Position numbers and translations under genes: made by a program. This document shows positions 17,548-24,946 of a DNA stretch of 64,000 nt, piece after piece. Under the pieces are notes generated by a model. It was not told the DNA's origin. It made no database searches and was given only the letters and a program-made list of their open reading frames with translations. The DNA comes from Fimbriimonadaceae bacterium (GTDB lineage: Bacteria; Armatimonadota; Fimbriimonadia; Fimbriimonadales; Fimbriimonadaceae), in the NCBI GenBank assembly GCA_026129685.1, contig JAHCHO010000007.1, forward strand, positions 62,001-126,000, in the 5' to 3' direction. Position 1 is the first letter of the stretch; the number at the start of each line of letters is the position of its first letter.

Positions 17548-17697
17548 ATGTTGTGGACCATCGTACTGATCCTCGGAATCATGTGGATTCTGGGAATGGT
17601 GACCGCCAACACGATGGGAGGCCTCCTTCACATCCTCCTGATCCTCGCCGTCATCGTCGTAATCGTGAACCTCCTGCGGGGCCGCCGCGCGCTCTAG
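17548..17697 (+). CDS. Small lmo0937-type membrane protein (49 residues)
   Basis: A 49-residue ORF, MLWTIVLILGIMWILGM followed by TANTMGGLLHILL, a second hydrophobic stretch, and LRGRRAL at the end. This matches the lmo0937 family of tiny two-helix membrane proteins, in which the TMGG(L/F)IHILL motif is conserved. The function is unknown, and some members are stress induced. The start ATG is 17548. No strong ribosome-binding site is seen. It is convergent with the LuxR-PAS gene (21-bp gap). Confidence 0.8.
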   Translation: MLWTIVLILGIMWILGMVTANTMGGLLHILLILAVIVVIVNLLRGRRAL

Positions 17698-17718
17698 CCC
17701 CACCATCGGTCGTCCGAC

Positions 17719-18360
17719 CTATCCGCCGTAAGACGTCAGGAAGCAGACGACCATCCGCCCCTCCGGCGTCTCCGTCGCGTTCAGACTCAGGCGGACCCGA
17801 ATCGGCGACCCGTCGCGTCGCAACGCGACCGCCCCTTCCGAAGGACGAATCTCCAGTCGCCCCGGAGAGGCGCGCAGGTATTCCTCCCGGTAACGGCGGT
17901 GGACGGCGTGGAGCGACTCCGGCATCAGTCGGCCGATCCTTTCGCCGACCAGGGTCCCGTCCTCCCAGCCGAACAGCGTGGCCGCCGCCGGATTCGCGCG
18001 TCGTATCACGCCTTCCACGTCCACGACGATCACCGCCTCGGGGGCGCCGTCGAGCAACGCCTCGTAGGTCGCCACCGACCGAACCAACGTGTCGCGCCCG
18101 GCAACCTCTTCCGCGAGTCGGTCACACGTCTCCCGGAGAACGCGCAGTTCCTCGTCGCTCTTCTCGCGAACGTACCCGGCGACCAGTTCGGCGCGATTGT
18201 GGTGGCCCACCTTGCTGCGGACCCTCGCCCAATAGGTGTTGACCGTCGGCATCCGGATGCCGAGTTCCTTGGCGATCGCCAGGTCGGTCAAACCCAACGC
18301 CGCCAAGGCCATCACCTGACGTTCGCGCCGGGACAGGGCGGACCACTCCACGGTGCTCAT
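17719..18360 (-). CDS. LuxR-type HTH transcription regulator with C-terminal PAS domain
   Basis: A 213-residue regulator with unusual order. The HTH is at the N-terminus (ALSRRERQVMALAALGLTD, then MPTVNTYWARVRSKVGHHNRA). A coiled-coil linker follows (about 78-110), then a PAS domain (about 113-210: LLDGAPEAVIVVDVEGVIRRANPAAATLFGW). Classical LuxR/NarL proteins carry the HTH last. The ATG at 18360 is preferred over an upstream extension because it lies just before the HTH and leaves the palindrome 22 bp upstream. It is divergent from the respiratory operon at 18441, which it may control. Confidence 0.85.
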   Translation of the reverse strand: MSTVEWSALSRRERQVMALAALGLTDLAIAKELGIRMPTVNTYWARVRSKVGHHNRAELVAGYVREKSDEELRVLRETCDRLAEEVAGRDTLVRSVATYEALLDGAPEAVIVVDVEGVIRRANPAAATLFGWEDGTLVGERIGRLMPESLHAVHRRYREEYLRASPGRLEIRPSEGAVALRRDGSPIRVRLSLNATETPEGRMVVCFLTSYGG

Positions 18361-18381
18361 TATGCGCCTGCCCGAGACCCC

Positions 18382-18405
18382 TCTGTCGTGAGAACTCACG
18401 ACAGA
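18382..18405. promoter_or_regulatory. 24-bp perfect palindrome, candidate operator
   Basis: Two 11-bp arms, TCTGTCGTGAG and CTCACGACAGA, are separated by AA with no mismatch. The palindrome lies between the divergent LuxR-PAS gene (start 18360) and the respiratory operon (start 18441), 22 and 35 bp from the two ATGs. It has no T-run, and its size and symmetry fit a binding site for a dimeric HTH protein, probably the adjacent regulator. Confidence 0.6.
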
Positions 18406-18440
18406 CACGCCGACGCGCCTTGCCGTACCCTCTATCATCC

Positions 18441-19556
18441 ATGGCGCCCTTCCCGCATCTCGATCCGATCCCCATTCCGGCGCCCGTGTGGCTGATGAAG
18501 GCGCTGAGTCTGATCACGCTCGCCCTCCACTTCTCCGCCGTCATGATCGTCGTCGGGTCCCTCTTGCTGGTCTTGTGCCTCAACGCGACCGGCCGGCGCC
18601 GGCGGAGCGAAGCCCACCTGTCCGCCTCCTACACGCTGGCAAAGCGGCTCCCCGTGATCATGACGTGGGTGATCAACCTCGGCGTCCCGCCGCTCCTCTT
18701 CGCGCAGGTGCTGTACGGTCCCGCGATCTACTCGAGCAGCGTCCTGATCGGGGTTCTTTGGTTCTCGGTGATCCCCCTGCTCATGCTGGCCTACTGGCTC
18801 ATGTACCGCACCGTCGCCGCGTTCGACGCCAAGCGTTCGCCCGCGTGGCAGGCGTTCTTCGCGCTCTTGGTGGTCCTCGGCATTGGCCAGATCTACGCCA
18901 TGAACATGACCCTCATGCTCCGGCCCGAAGCGTGGCAGGCGATGTACAAAGCCAGCCCTCTGGGTCTCAAGGCGCCGACGGGGGATCCCACGACGACCCT
19001 TCGGTGGCTGTTCGTGATGGCGGGCGGCCCGCTCTTCGGCGGCGTCTGGGCTCTCCTCCTCTCGAACATGGCCTATCTGACCCCTGGCGTCCAAGCGGCG
19101 CTGAGGCGGGTTGGCGGGTGGTCGGCCCTCCTGGGGGCGGCGCTTCAAGGCGTGCTCGCCCTGCGTATCGTCCACGCCCAGCCTAAGGTCGTGGGCGAGG
19201 CGCTGGCGGGCAACACGCTCTTTACGGTCGGCGGGTACGCGTTCCTTGTCACCGCCGCCCTTGTCGCTCTCCTCGGTGCGTTCCAGGCGCTCCGCGGAAG
19301 GGGCAACGTCGTCATCGGGACCGCCGGTCTCTTGCTCGCCTTCGTCGCGAACGCCGGGTCGGTCGTCGCCCGCGACGCGATCCGCGACGCGACCCTCAAG
19401 GCCAAGGGCTTCGACGTGTGGAATCGCGTCGAATCGAGCAACTGGTCGGTCGTCGACCTCTTTCTGTTGCTGTTCGTCGTGATGCTGGGCACCGTCTACT
19501 GGTTGCTGAGCGTGATGCGAAAGGCCACCCCCCCCTCCGAGCAGGTGACGCTGTGA
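18441..19556 (+). CDS. Polytopic membrane protein, CydA-like, first gene of Rieske/cytochrome b operon
   Basis: A 371-residue protein with about eight to nine hydrophobic helices. The N-terminal part (ITLALHFSAVMIVVGSLLL, with His30, followed by LPVIMTWVINLGVPPLLF) resembles the first helices of CydA-like proteins and of the gene at 21114, where a histidine in the first helix binds haem. No c-type haem motif is present. The ATG at 18441 is chosen; an upstream TTG extension is less likely. It overlaps the Rieske gene by 4 bp (GTGA). Its role in the complex is inferred from position and helix pattern. Confidence 0.75.
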   Translation: MAPFPHLDPIPIPAPVWLMKALSLITLALHFSAVMIVVGSLLLVLCLNATGRRRRSEAHLSASYTLAKRLPVIMTWVINLGVPPLLFAQVLYGPAIYSSSVLIGVLWFSVIPLLMLAYWLMYRTVAAFDAKRSPAWQAFFALLVVLGIGQIYAMNMTLMLRPEAWQAMYKASPLGLKAPTGDPTTTLRWLFVMAGGPLFGGVWALLLSNMAYLTPGVQAALRRVGGWSALLGAALQGVLALRIVHAQPKVVGEALAGNTLFTVGGYAFLVTAALVALLGAFQALRGRGNVVIGTAGLLLAFVANAGSVVARDAIRDATLKAKGFDVWNRVESSNWSVVDLFLLLFVVMLGTVYWLLSVMRKATPPSEQVTL

Positions 19557-20041
19557 ACCAAAACCCCCCATCCTCCCCGTCGTCCGAGGACGAGGCTTTT
19601 TCCCGACGCGGTTTCATCCGGGTCGCGATGGGCGGCGTCGGACTCGCCTACGCGGCCGCAATCGGATACCCGATCTACCGCTACCTGAACTCGCCCGTCG
19701 AGGCGTCCATCCAAATGGCCGCCGTCAAGGACGTGACCCTGCCCGACGCCGACAAACTGCCCAAAGGCTCCGCCTTGATGTTCAAGTTCGGCATCCGGCC
19801 CGCGATCCTGATCCACCACCAGGACGACTCCTGGGTCAGCCTCGACGCGATCTGCACCCATATGGGCTGCACCGTCGCCTACGACCCGAAGAAGGACCAC
19901 ATCCACTGCGCCTGCCACGGCGGAACCTACGACGCCAAAACGGGCGAGAACATCTCCGGGCCGCCGCCTCGGCCCCTCACGAAATACGTGGTCGCCGTGA
20001 CCCCTGGCTCGGTCTTGATCACGAGAGCGCAACATGGCTAA
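19553..20041 (+). CDS. Rieske iron-sulfur protein
   Basis: A 162-residue [2Fe-2S] subunit of a bc-type complex. The N-terminus has an SRRGF twin-arginine-like motif (17-21) and one membrane anchor (about 22-45). Box 1 is CTHMGC (Cys101, His103, Cys106) and box 2 is CACHGG (Cys119, Cys121, His122), so all four cluster ligands and the disulfide pair are present. The start is GTG 19553, overlapping the previous stop. It overlaps cytochrome b by 8 bp. It passes electrons from quinol to a c-type haem. Confidence 0.95.
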   Translation: MNQNPPSSPSSEDEAFSRRGFIRVAMGGVGLAYAAAIGYPIYRYLNSPVEASIQMAAVKDVTLPDADKLPKGSALMFKFGIRPAILIHHQDDSWVSLDAICTHMGCTVAYDPKKDHIHCACHGGTYDAKTGENISGPPPRPLTKYVVAVTPGSVLITRAQHG

Positions 20042-21104
20042 GACGACCTCCTATCTGGTCGAGCGGATGGGCCTGGAAGGGGTCCTCGCCGCCGCGAAGG
20101 AAAAGACCGTTCCCCTACACCGTCACAGCGCCTGGTACTACTGGGGCGGCATCGCCCTGGTGTGCTTCATCGTCCAAGCGCTGACGGGCATTCTCCTTAT
20201 GGTCTACTACCGGCCCGGCCCCGAGGCCTACGAGTCGGTCCGCCAGATCACCTACCAAATCCACTTCGGTTGGCTGATTCGATCGGCCCACAACTGGTCG
20301 GCGACGATCTTCCTACTGTCGGTCTTCGTGCACATGTTCTCCGTGTTCTTCATGAAGGCCTACCGGCGACCGCGCGAGATCGGTTGGTTCAGCGGCATGT
20401 TGCTGTTGCTCCTGGGGCTGACCTTCGGCTTCAGCGGCTACTTGCTTCCCATGGACGACCTTGCTTACTTCGCGACCAAGGTCGGGCTCGAGATGCCGAA
20501 CGCGATTCCGCTCATCGGCCCGCCGATCGCGAACCTGCTTCGCGGCTCCCTTGAGGTCGGCGAGCACACCGTCCAGCGCTTCTTCGCCCTCCATGCGGTG
20601 ATCTTGCCGATGCTGTACCTGCCGCTGCTGGGACTGCACCTCTGGCTGGTCCAGAAGCACGGCAACGCGCTGCCGCCCTCCGAGGAAACGAAACCCGAGT
20701 CGGAGCGCAAGACGATCCCGTTCTTCCCCAACTTCTTGGTCAAGGACTTCGCCATCTGGCTGGTAACGCTGAACGCGATCGCGATCTGCGCGGCGCTCTT
20801 CCCCTGGCAACTGGGTCCGATGGCCGATCCGCTCATGCCCGCCCCGGAAGGCATCCACCCCGAGTGGTACTTCATGAGCCAGTTTCAAACCCTCAAGATC
20901 CTTGGGGGGATCTTCCCCGGGATGGCGGGCGAAGCCATCGGCATGGTCCTCTTCACGCTCGGACTCGTGCTTTGGTTTCTCGTTCCCGTCTTCGACACCG
21001 AGCGGCCCGTTGGCAAACGCGGCCGCCAGACCACCAACTTCGGCCTGTTCGTCGTCCTCGTTCTGATCGTGACGACGATCTGGGGCTACCTGGGGGTCCG
21101 TTAG
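20034..21104 (+). CDS. Cytochrome b of a bc-type quinol oxidoreductase
   Basis: A 356-residue membrane protein, in one chain rather than a split b6/IV pair. Two haem-binding His pairs are visible: SAHNW...VFVHMF (helix B) and LHAVILP...LGLHLW (helix D). The Qo-site PEWY-type motif is HPEWYF (about 283-288), and the polypeptide ends with further helices (LVLWFLVPVFD, IWGYLG). It works with the Rieske protein to oxidise quinol and move protons. No cytochrome c1 is encoded nearby, so the c-type domain in the next gene is the likely electron acceptor. Confidence 0.95.
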   Translation: MAKTTSYLVERMGLEGVLAAAKEKTVPLHRHSAWYYWGGIALVCFIVQALTGILLMVYYRPGPEAYESVRQITYQIHFGWLIRSAHNWSATIFLLSVFVHMFSVFFMKAYRRPREIGWFSGMLLLLLGLTFGFSGYLLPMDDLAYFATKVGLEMPNAIPLIGPPIANLLRGSLEVGEHTVQRFFALHAVILPMLYLPLLGLHLWLVQKHGNALPPSEETKPESERKTIPFFPNFLVKDFAIWLVTLNAIAICAALFPWQLGPMADPLMPAPEGIHPEWYFMSQFQTLKILGGIFPGMAGEAIGMVLFTLGLVLWFLVPVFDTERPVGKRGRQTTNFGLFVVLVLIVTTIWGYLGVR

Positions 21105-21113
21105 GAATCCGCC

Positions 21114-22499
21114 ATGAACTATCCGTTTTGGGACGTCCCTGGTATCGGCGGGCCGTGGGTCATCGGCATCGTCTCGATCTTCCACGTGCTGATCGCGTGG
21201 TTCGCGGTTGGTGGCGGGCTGTACCTGCCCGTCGCCGAAGCGAAGCTCTATCGCGAGGGCAAGGAAGCCTGGTTGCCGGTGCTCCAGCGCCACTCCAGGC
21301 TCTTCCTCGTGATCACGAGCGTGTTCGGCGCCGTGTCCGGCGTCGGGATTTGGTTCTCGATCGGCCTGGTCCACCCCGAAGCCACCTCGGCCCTCATCCA
21401 CAACTTCGTCTTCGGTTGGGCGATCGAGTGGGTGTTCTTCGTGATCGAACTCGCGGCGGCGGCGGTGTACTACTACACGTGGAACCGAATTCCCCGGGAG
21501 CTGCACCTGAAGGTCGGCTGCCTTTATGCGGTCTCCTCGTTCCTTACCCTCGTCATCATCAACGGCATTCTCTCCTTCATGTTGACGCCCGGCTCGGCAT
21601 GGCTCGAGGTCGCGGGCACCGGCAACGAAGCGAGCCGGTTCTGGTACGCCTTCTTCAACCCCACCTACTTCCCGTCGCTGATCATGCGGAGCCTGGCTTG
21701 CCTGTCGCTCGCCGGCATCTACGCCCTCATCTCCTACTCCCTGGTGGACGACGAGGCGCTCGCCGACATTCGCGCGGCGATGGTGCGGTGGAGCGCGCGT
21801 TGGCTGGGCCCGATGGTCCTCGGTCTGCCCATCGCGCTGGCCTGGTTTCTTCTCGCCATGCCTGCCAACAGCCGAGACCTGCTTGAACTCGGCATGACGA
21901 CCATCGGCTCCGGAGCCTTCACCCAGGTGACGCGCATCGCGATGCTGACGATCATCACGACCGTCACCATCGCCGGCATCGCCTACTACCTGGCGTACCG
22001 GGCGCCCCGCGAGTTCTCCCTCGCCCACGCCGTTTGCCTCCTCGCCCTCGGCGCCGTCGCCACCGCCTCGACCGAGTATGCCCGCGAGACCGTGCGCAAA
22101 CCCTACGTGATCGGGGGCCACATGTACTCCAACGGCGTCCGGGTGCGAGACGTGGAAAGGCTCAACCAGGAGGGCTACCTGAGCCAATCCATGTGGACGC
22201 CCGACACGACCCGGCTGGCCCGGGGCGAAGCGATGTTCCGCGGCCAGTGCATGAGTTGCCACACCCGGGACGGCTACCGCTCCATCACCCGGCTCCTTCA
22301 GAACCGAGACGAGAAGAACATCGTCAAGCTCCTCGATCTGCTCCACAAGCCGACGAAGGATTCCACCTACGTCCGCTACATGCCGCCGTTGGTCGGTACC
22401 GACGAGGAACGCGACGCTCTCGCCGGCTATTTGGCAACGCTTTCCAAGCCGCTCGCCGCCCCGACCACGACGACCGCCAAAGTCGCCAAAGCGCCTTAG
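21114..22499 (+). CDS. CydA-like membrane cytochrome fused to a C-terminal c-type haem domain
   Basis: A 461-residue protein. Residues 1-340 contain about nine helices homologous to subunit I of cytochrome bd: the first helix carries FHVLIAWFAVGGGLYL (His24 is where CydA binds haem b), then VSGVGIWFSIGL and FFNPTYFPSLIMRS. The GRQPW motif and quinol loop of real bd oxidases are absent; VRKPYVIGGHMYS lies at that place. Residues about 365-450 form a cytochrome c domain with CMSCH (379-383). It follows cytochrome b by 9 bp. It probably replaces cytochrome c1 or feeds another acceptor. Terminal oxidase activity is doubtful. Confidence 0.85.
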   Translation: MNYPFWDVPGIGGPWVIGIVSIFHVLIAWFAVGGGLYLPVAEAKLYREGKEAWLPVLQRHSRLFLVITSVFGAVSGVGIWFSIGLVHPEATSALIHNFVFGWAIEWVFFVIELAAAAVYYYTWNRIPRELHLKVGCLYAVSSFLTLVIINGILSFMLTPGSAWLEVAGTGNEASRFWYAFFNPTYFPSLIMRSLACLSLAGIYALISYSLVDDEALADIRAAMVRWSARWLGPMVLGLPIALAWFLLAMPANSRDLLELGMTTIGSGAFTQVTRIAMLTIITTVTIAGIAYYLAYRAPREFSLAHAVCLLALGAVATASTEYARETVRKPYVIGGHMYSNGVRVRDVERLNQEGYLSQSMWTPDTTRLARGEAMFRGQCMSCHTRDGYRSITRLLQNRDEKNIVKLLDLLHKPTKDSTYVRYMPPLVGTDEERDALAGYLATLSKPLAAPTTTTAKVAKAP

Positions 22500-22518
22500 C
22501 GTTCGAGCCGCTCGACCG

Positions 22519-24828
22519 CTACTTCAAAACCCGGAACCGAAAGGCGCTCGGCTTCGCTCCGCCGTACCGGATCGTCTGCGTCGCGGGAACCATGCGCGTC
22601 CCCGTCGCGACCGGTTCGCCGGTGTTCAGGTTGCGCGCGTAACCCGGGAACATCTCGCTTCGCAACATGATCGCGATCCGATGGCCCTTGTCGAAGCGGT
22701 GGGCGATGTCCCAGGGCTCGAGGGTGATCGTGTAGGTCTTCCCCGGTTTCAGCGGGACCCGCTTGTCCATTCCCTCCCGGTACATCGCCCGCAACTTACC
22801 GGGCAAGCCGACGACTCGCCGCACGCCCTTCGCGTCCACGTCCAGCACCACCGCGAAGAAATCGGTGTCGACGACGTTGGTCGAGAAGGTGACGTCCACC
22901 GCCAACGGGCCGACGACCGTTTTGGGAGCGGTCAACGGTGCGCTCTGGTAGAACAAGTGGCCCTTGTCGTTCTTGTCGGGCGCCATGACGGTCGTGCCCT
23001 GCCCAGGTCCGATCTCCATCGTAGTCTTTTCGATCTTCTTCGTCGAAGGGTCGTAGACGTACGCCTCGGTGCCGGGCCGGGGCTTGGCGCCGGCGAGCGT
23101 CCCCCCCTTTGCCAAGAATAGAGTCTGGTTCACCGACTTGTCCGGGGGCCAATCGTCGAGCGAGCGCCAGACGTTCTCGCCCGTCACAAAAACCTGCACC
23201 CTCGGCAGGGCCGCGAGCACCGCCTTCCCCTTGAGCCAGGTGTCGAACCAGCGTAGGTAGACCGAATTCAGTTCCTTGATCGCCGATGGGCCAAAGTCCA
23301 CGTCGCCAAGGCGCGTCGTCGTGTTGAAGAGGTGCGTCCAAGGACCGTAGACGAGATAGCGGTTCTTCTTGCCCAGTTCGCGAAGACGCGCATAGACGAG
23401 TTTGGTGCCGATCCCGTCGCCGTCGAACCAGCCGCTGATCAGGAGCGCCGGGATGTCCACGCGGTCCAGGTCGCCCATGTAGTTCGCCGAGGCGAACGCC
23501 CGGTTCGTGTCCCGCTTCCACCAGTCGTCGATGAACGGCACGTTGTAGCCCAGCACCGCGTTCTCGATGACGGGAAGCGGCAACTTCAGGAATCCTTCCA
23601 TGCGCTCGATCGGGTTGAACGCGGCCTGCATCCCCGCCTTGTCCAGGACCACTCGCCCCCACCAGACGGCGGACGCCAGCATGGGAATGCCGTGGTCGTA
23701 GGGGAAGTTGTAGAACAGATCCGGGGGCGCGACCTGCGGCACGATGCACTTGAGCGCGGGCGGACGTTCGACGGCCGCCTGCCACTGGACCATCCCGAGG
23801 TAGCTGCCGCCGATCATGCCGACTTTGCCGTTGCACCACGGTTGCTTGGCCACCCAGGCGATCGTGTCCACCCCGTCTTTCCGCTCGTTGAGAAAGGGCG
23901 TGAAGACGCCCTTGCTGTCCCCACGACCCCGCACGTCTTGCGAGACGAACGCATAGCCACGCTTGGCCCACCACTCCCCTTCGATGAAGGAGGCGTCCCG
24001 CCCGTAAGGCGTGCGAACCAGGATCGCCGGGTACTTGCCCGCGCCCGCCGGACGCGCCACGTCCGCCGCCAGCGACACCTTGTCCCGCATCGGGATTGTG
24101 ACGCCCTTCTCGATCGTCGCCGCCATCGTCGGCTGGCTGAGTTCCTTGTACGCCGTCGTCGGGTCCACCACCAGGTTCTCGAACCCCTTGGCGATGACCT
24201 CGAGCCGTTGCGACGGCACGAGCCAACCCACCACCGCCCCCGTAGGGTCGAGGAACACATCCACGTCCACCCCCGGCAACCGGAGCCGAAAGACGGCGAC
24301 GACGACCGACCCGGCGGCCACCTTCACCGTTCGGCTCGCCAACTTGACCGTTTCAAGGTTCAGGGCGCGCGAGCCCTCCACCGCGTAGACCGGCAACTTC
24401 TGGGACGCCTGTCCCTTCGGGTCGAACGCGGCGCAAATCGAACCCGTCGCCGAGGGATGGTAGTTGGAAAAGTAGGCGCTCAGAGCCTCGAACTTGCCGT
24501 GATCCACCTCTTTGCCGTCCACGACCACCGTGTAGGCGCCGTCCTTACCCTCGAACGTTCCGGTCTGTTTGCCCGGCGTCCCCTGCACGAGCTTGTAGGC
24601 GACGAGTTTGCCGCCCTCGATGCGTCCGGTCAGCTCGCTCTGCACTTGGATCGTCGCAACGGACAGACGGGTATCGGACCGGAAGCTCCCGTCGACCTCC
24701 GTCGTGACCGTCGTCTTGCCGACCTCCGACCCGGCGATCTTCCAGGTGTATTCGCGGGCCGTTTGGGCTCGGCCCATCCCGACGGACGCGAACAGGAGGG
24801 CGACGACGAACGCTTTGAAGGGGGCCAT
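22519..24828 (-). CDS. Secreted CocE/NonD family hydrolase (X-Pro dipeptidyl-peptidase-like)
   Basis: A 769-residue alpha/beta hydrolase. It has a signal peptide (residues 1-21) and an N-terminal beta-rich domain of about 200 residues (DUF-like, with VVDGKEVDHGKFEALS). The catalytic core follows: nucleophile Ser in GGSYLGMVQW (about 340), Asp in SGWFDGDGIG (about 466) and His in GPWTHLFN (about 499). A jelly-roll C-terminal domain ends with IMLRSEMFPGYARNLNTG. Such enzymes cleave X-Pro peptides, cocaine-like esters or acyl groups. The substrate is unknown. It is convergent with the cytochrome operon with only 19 bp between stops. Confidence 0.85.
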   Translation of the reverse strand: MAPFKAFVVALLFASVGMGRAQTAREYTWKIAGSEVGKTTVTTEVDGSFRSDTRLSVATIQVQSELTGRIEGGKLVAYKLVQGTPGKQTGTFEGKDGAYTVVVDGKEVDHGKFEALSAYFSNYHPSATGSICAAFDPKGQASQKLPVYAVEGSRALNLETVKLASRTVKVAAGSVVVAVFRLRLPGVDVDVFLDPTGAVVGWLVPSQRLEVIAKGFENLVVDPTTAYKELSQPTMAATIEKGVTIPMRDKVSLAADVARPAGAGKYPAILVRTPYGRDASFIEGEWWAKRGYAFVSQDVRGRGDSKGVFTPFLNERKDGVDTIAWVAKQPWCNGKVGMIGGSYLGMVQWQAAVERPPALKCIVPQVAPPDLFYNFPYDHGIPMLASAVWWGRVVLDKAGMQAAFNPIERMEGFLKLPLPVIENAVLGYNVPFIDDWWKRDTNRAFASANYMGDLDRVDIPALLISGWFDGDGIGTKLVYARLRELGKKNRYLVYGPWTHLFNTTTRLGDVDFGPSAIKELNSVYLRWFDTWLKGKAVLAALPRVQVFVTGENVWRSLDDWPPDKSVNQTLFLAKGGTLAGAKPRPGTEAYVYDPSTKKIEKTTMEIGPGQGTTVMAPDKNDKGHLFYQSAPLTAPKTVVGPLAVDVTFSTNVVDTDFFAVVLDVDAKGVRRVVGLPGKLRAMYREGMDKRVPLKPGKTYTITLEPWDIAHRFDKGHRIAIMLRSEMFPGYARNLNTGEPVATGTRMVPATQTIRYGGAKPSAFRFRVLK

Positions 24829-24892
24829 GGGGTCGCTCCAGGAGACGAGTCCATTCTAGCGGGGTTTCCCCGAGGCACAAGGCCCAAACGGG

Positions 24893-24925
24893 ACCGGGGT
24901 TCCGACCTACAGTCGGAACCCCGGT
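24893..24925 (-). terminator. Hairpin terminator after the M28 peptidase gene
   Basis: A perfect 14-bp stem (ACCGGGGTTCCGAC / GTCGGAACCCCGGT) with the 5-nt loop CTACA. It lies 21 bp past the stop of the minus-strand peptidase gene and before the next gene's start. A short GTTTG follows on the transcribed side. Confidence 0.75.
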
Positions 24926-24946
24926 GCCAAGCGAGGCGACCGAAGG

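Noticed and set aside
20313-22346. 677-residue minus-strand ORF opposite cytochrome b and the CydA-like gene
   Set aside because: It is antisense to well-supported membrane proteins and rich in His/Glu/Arg in a pattern expected for complements of hydrophobic codons.
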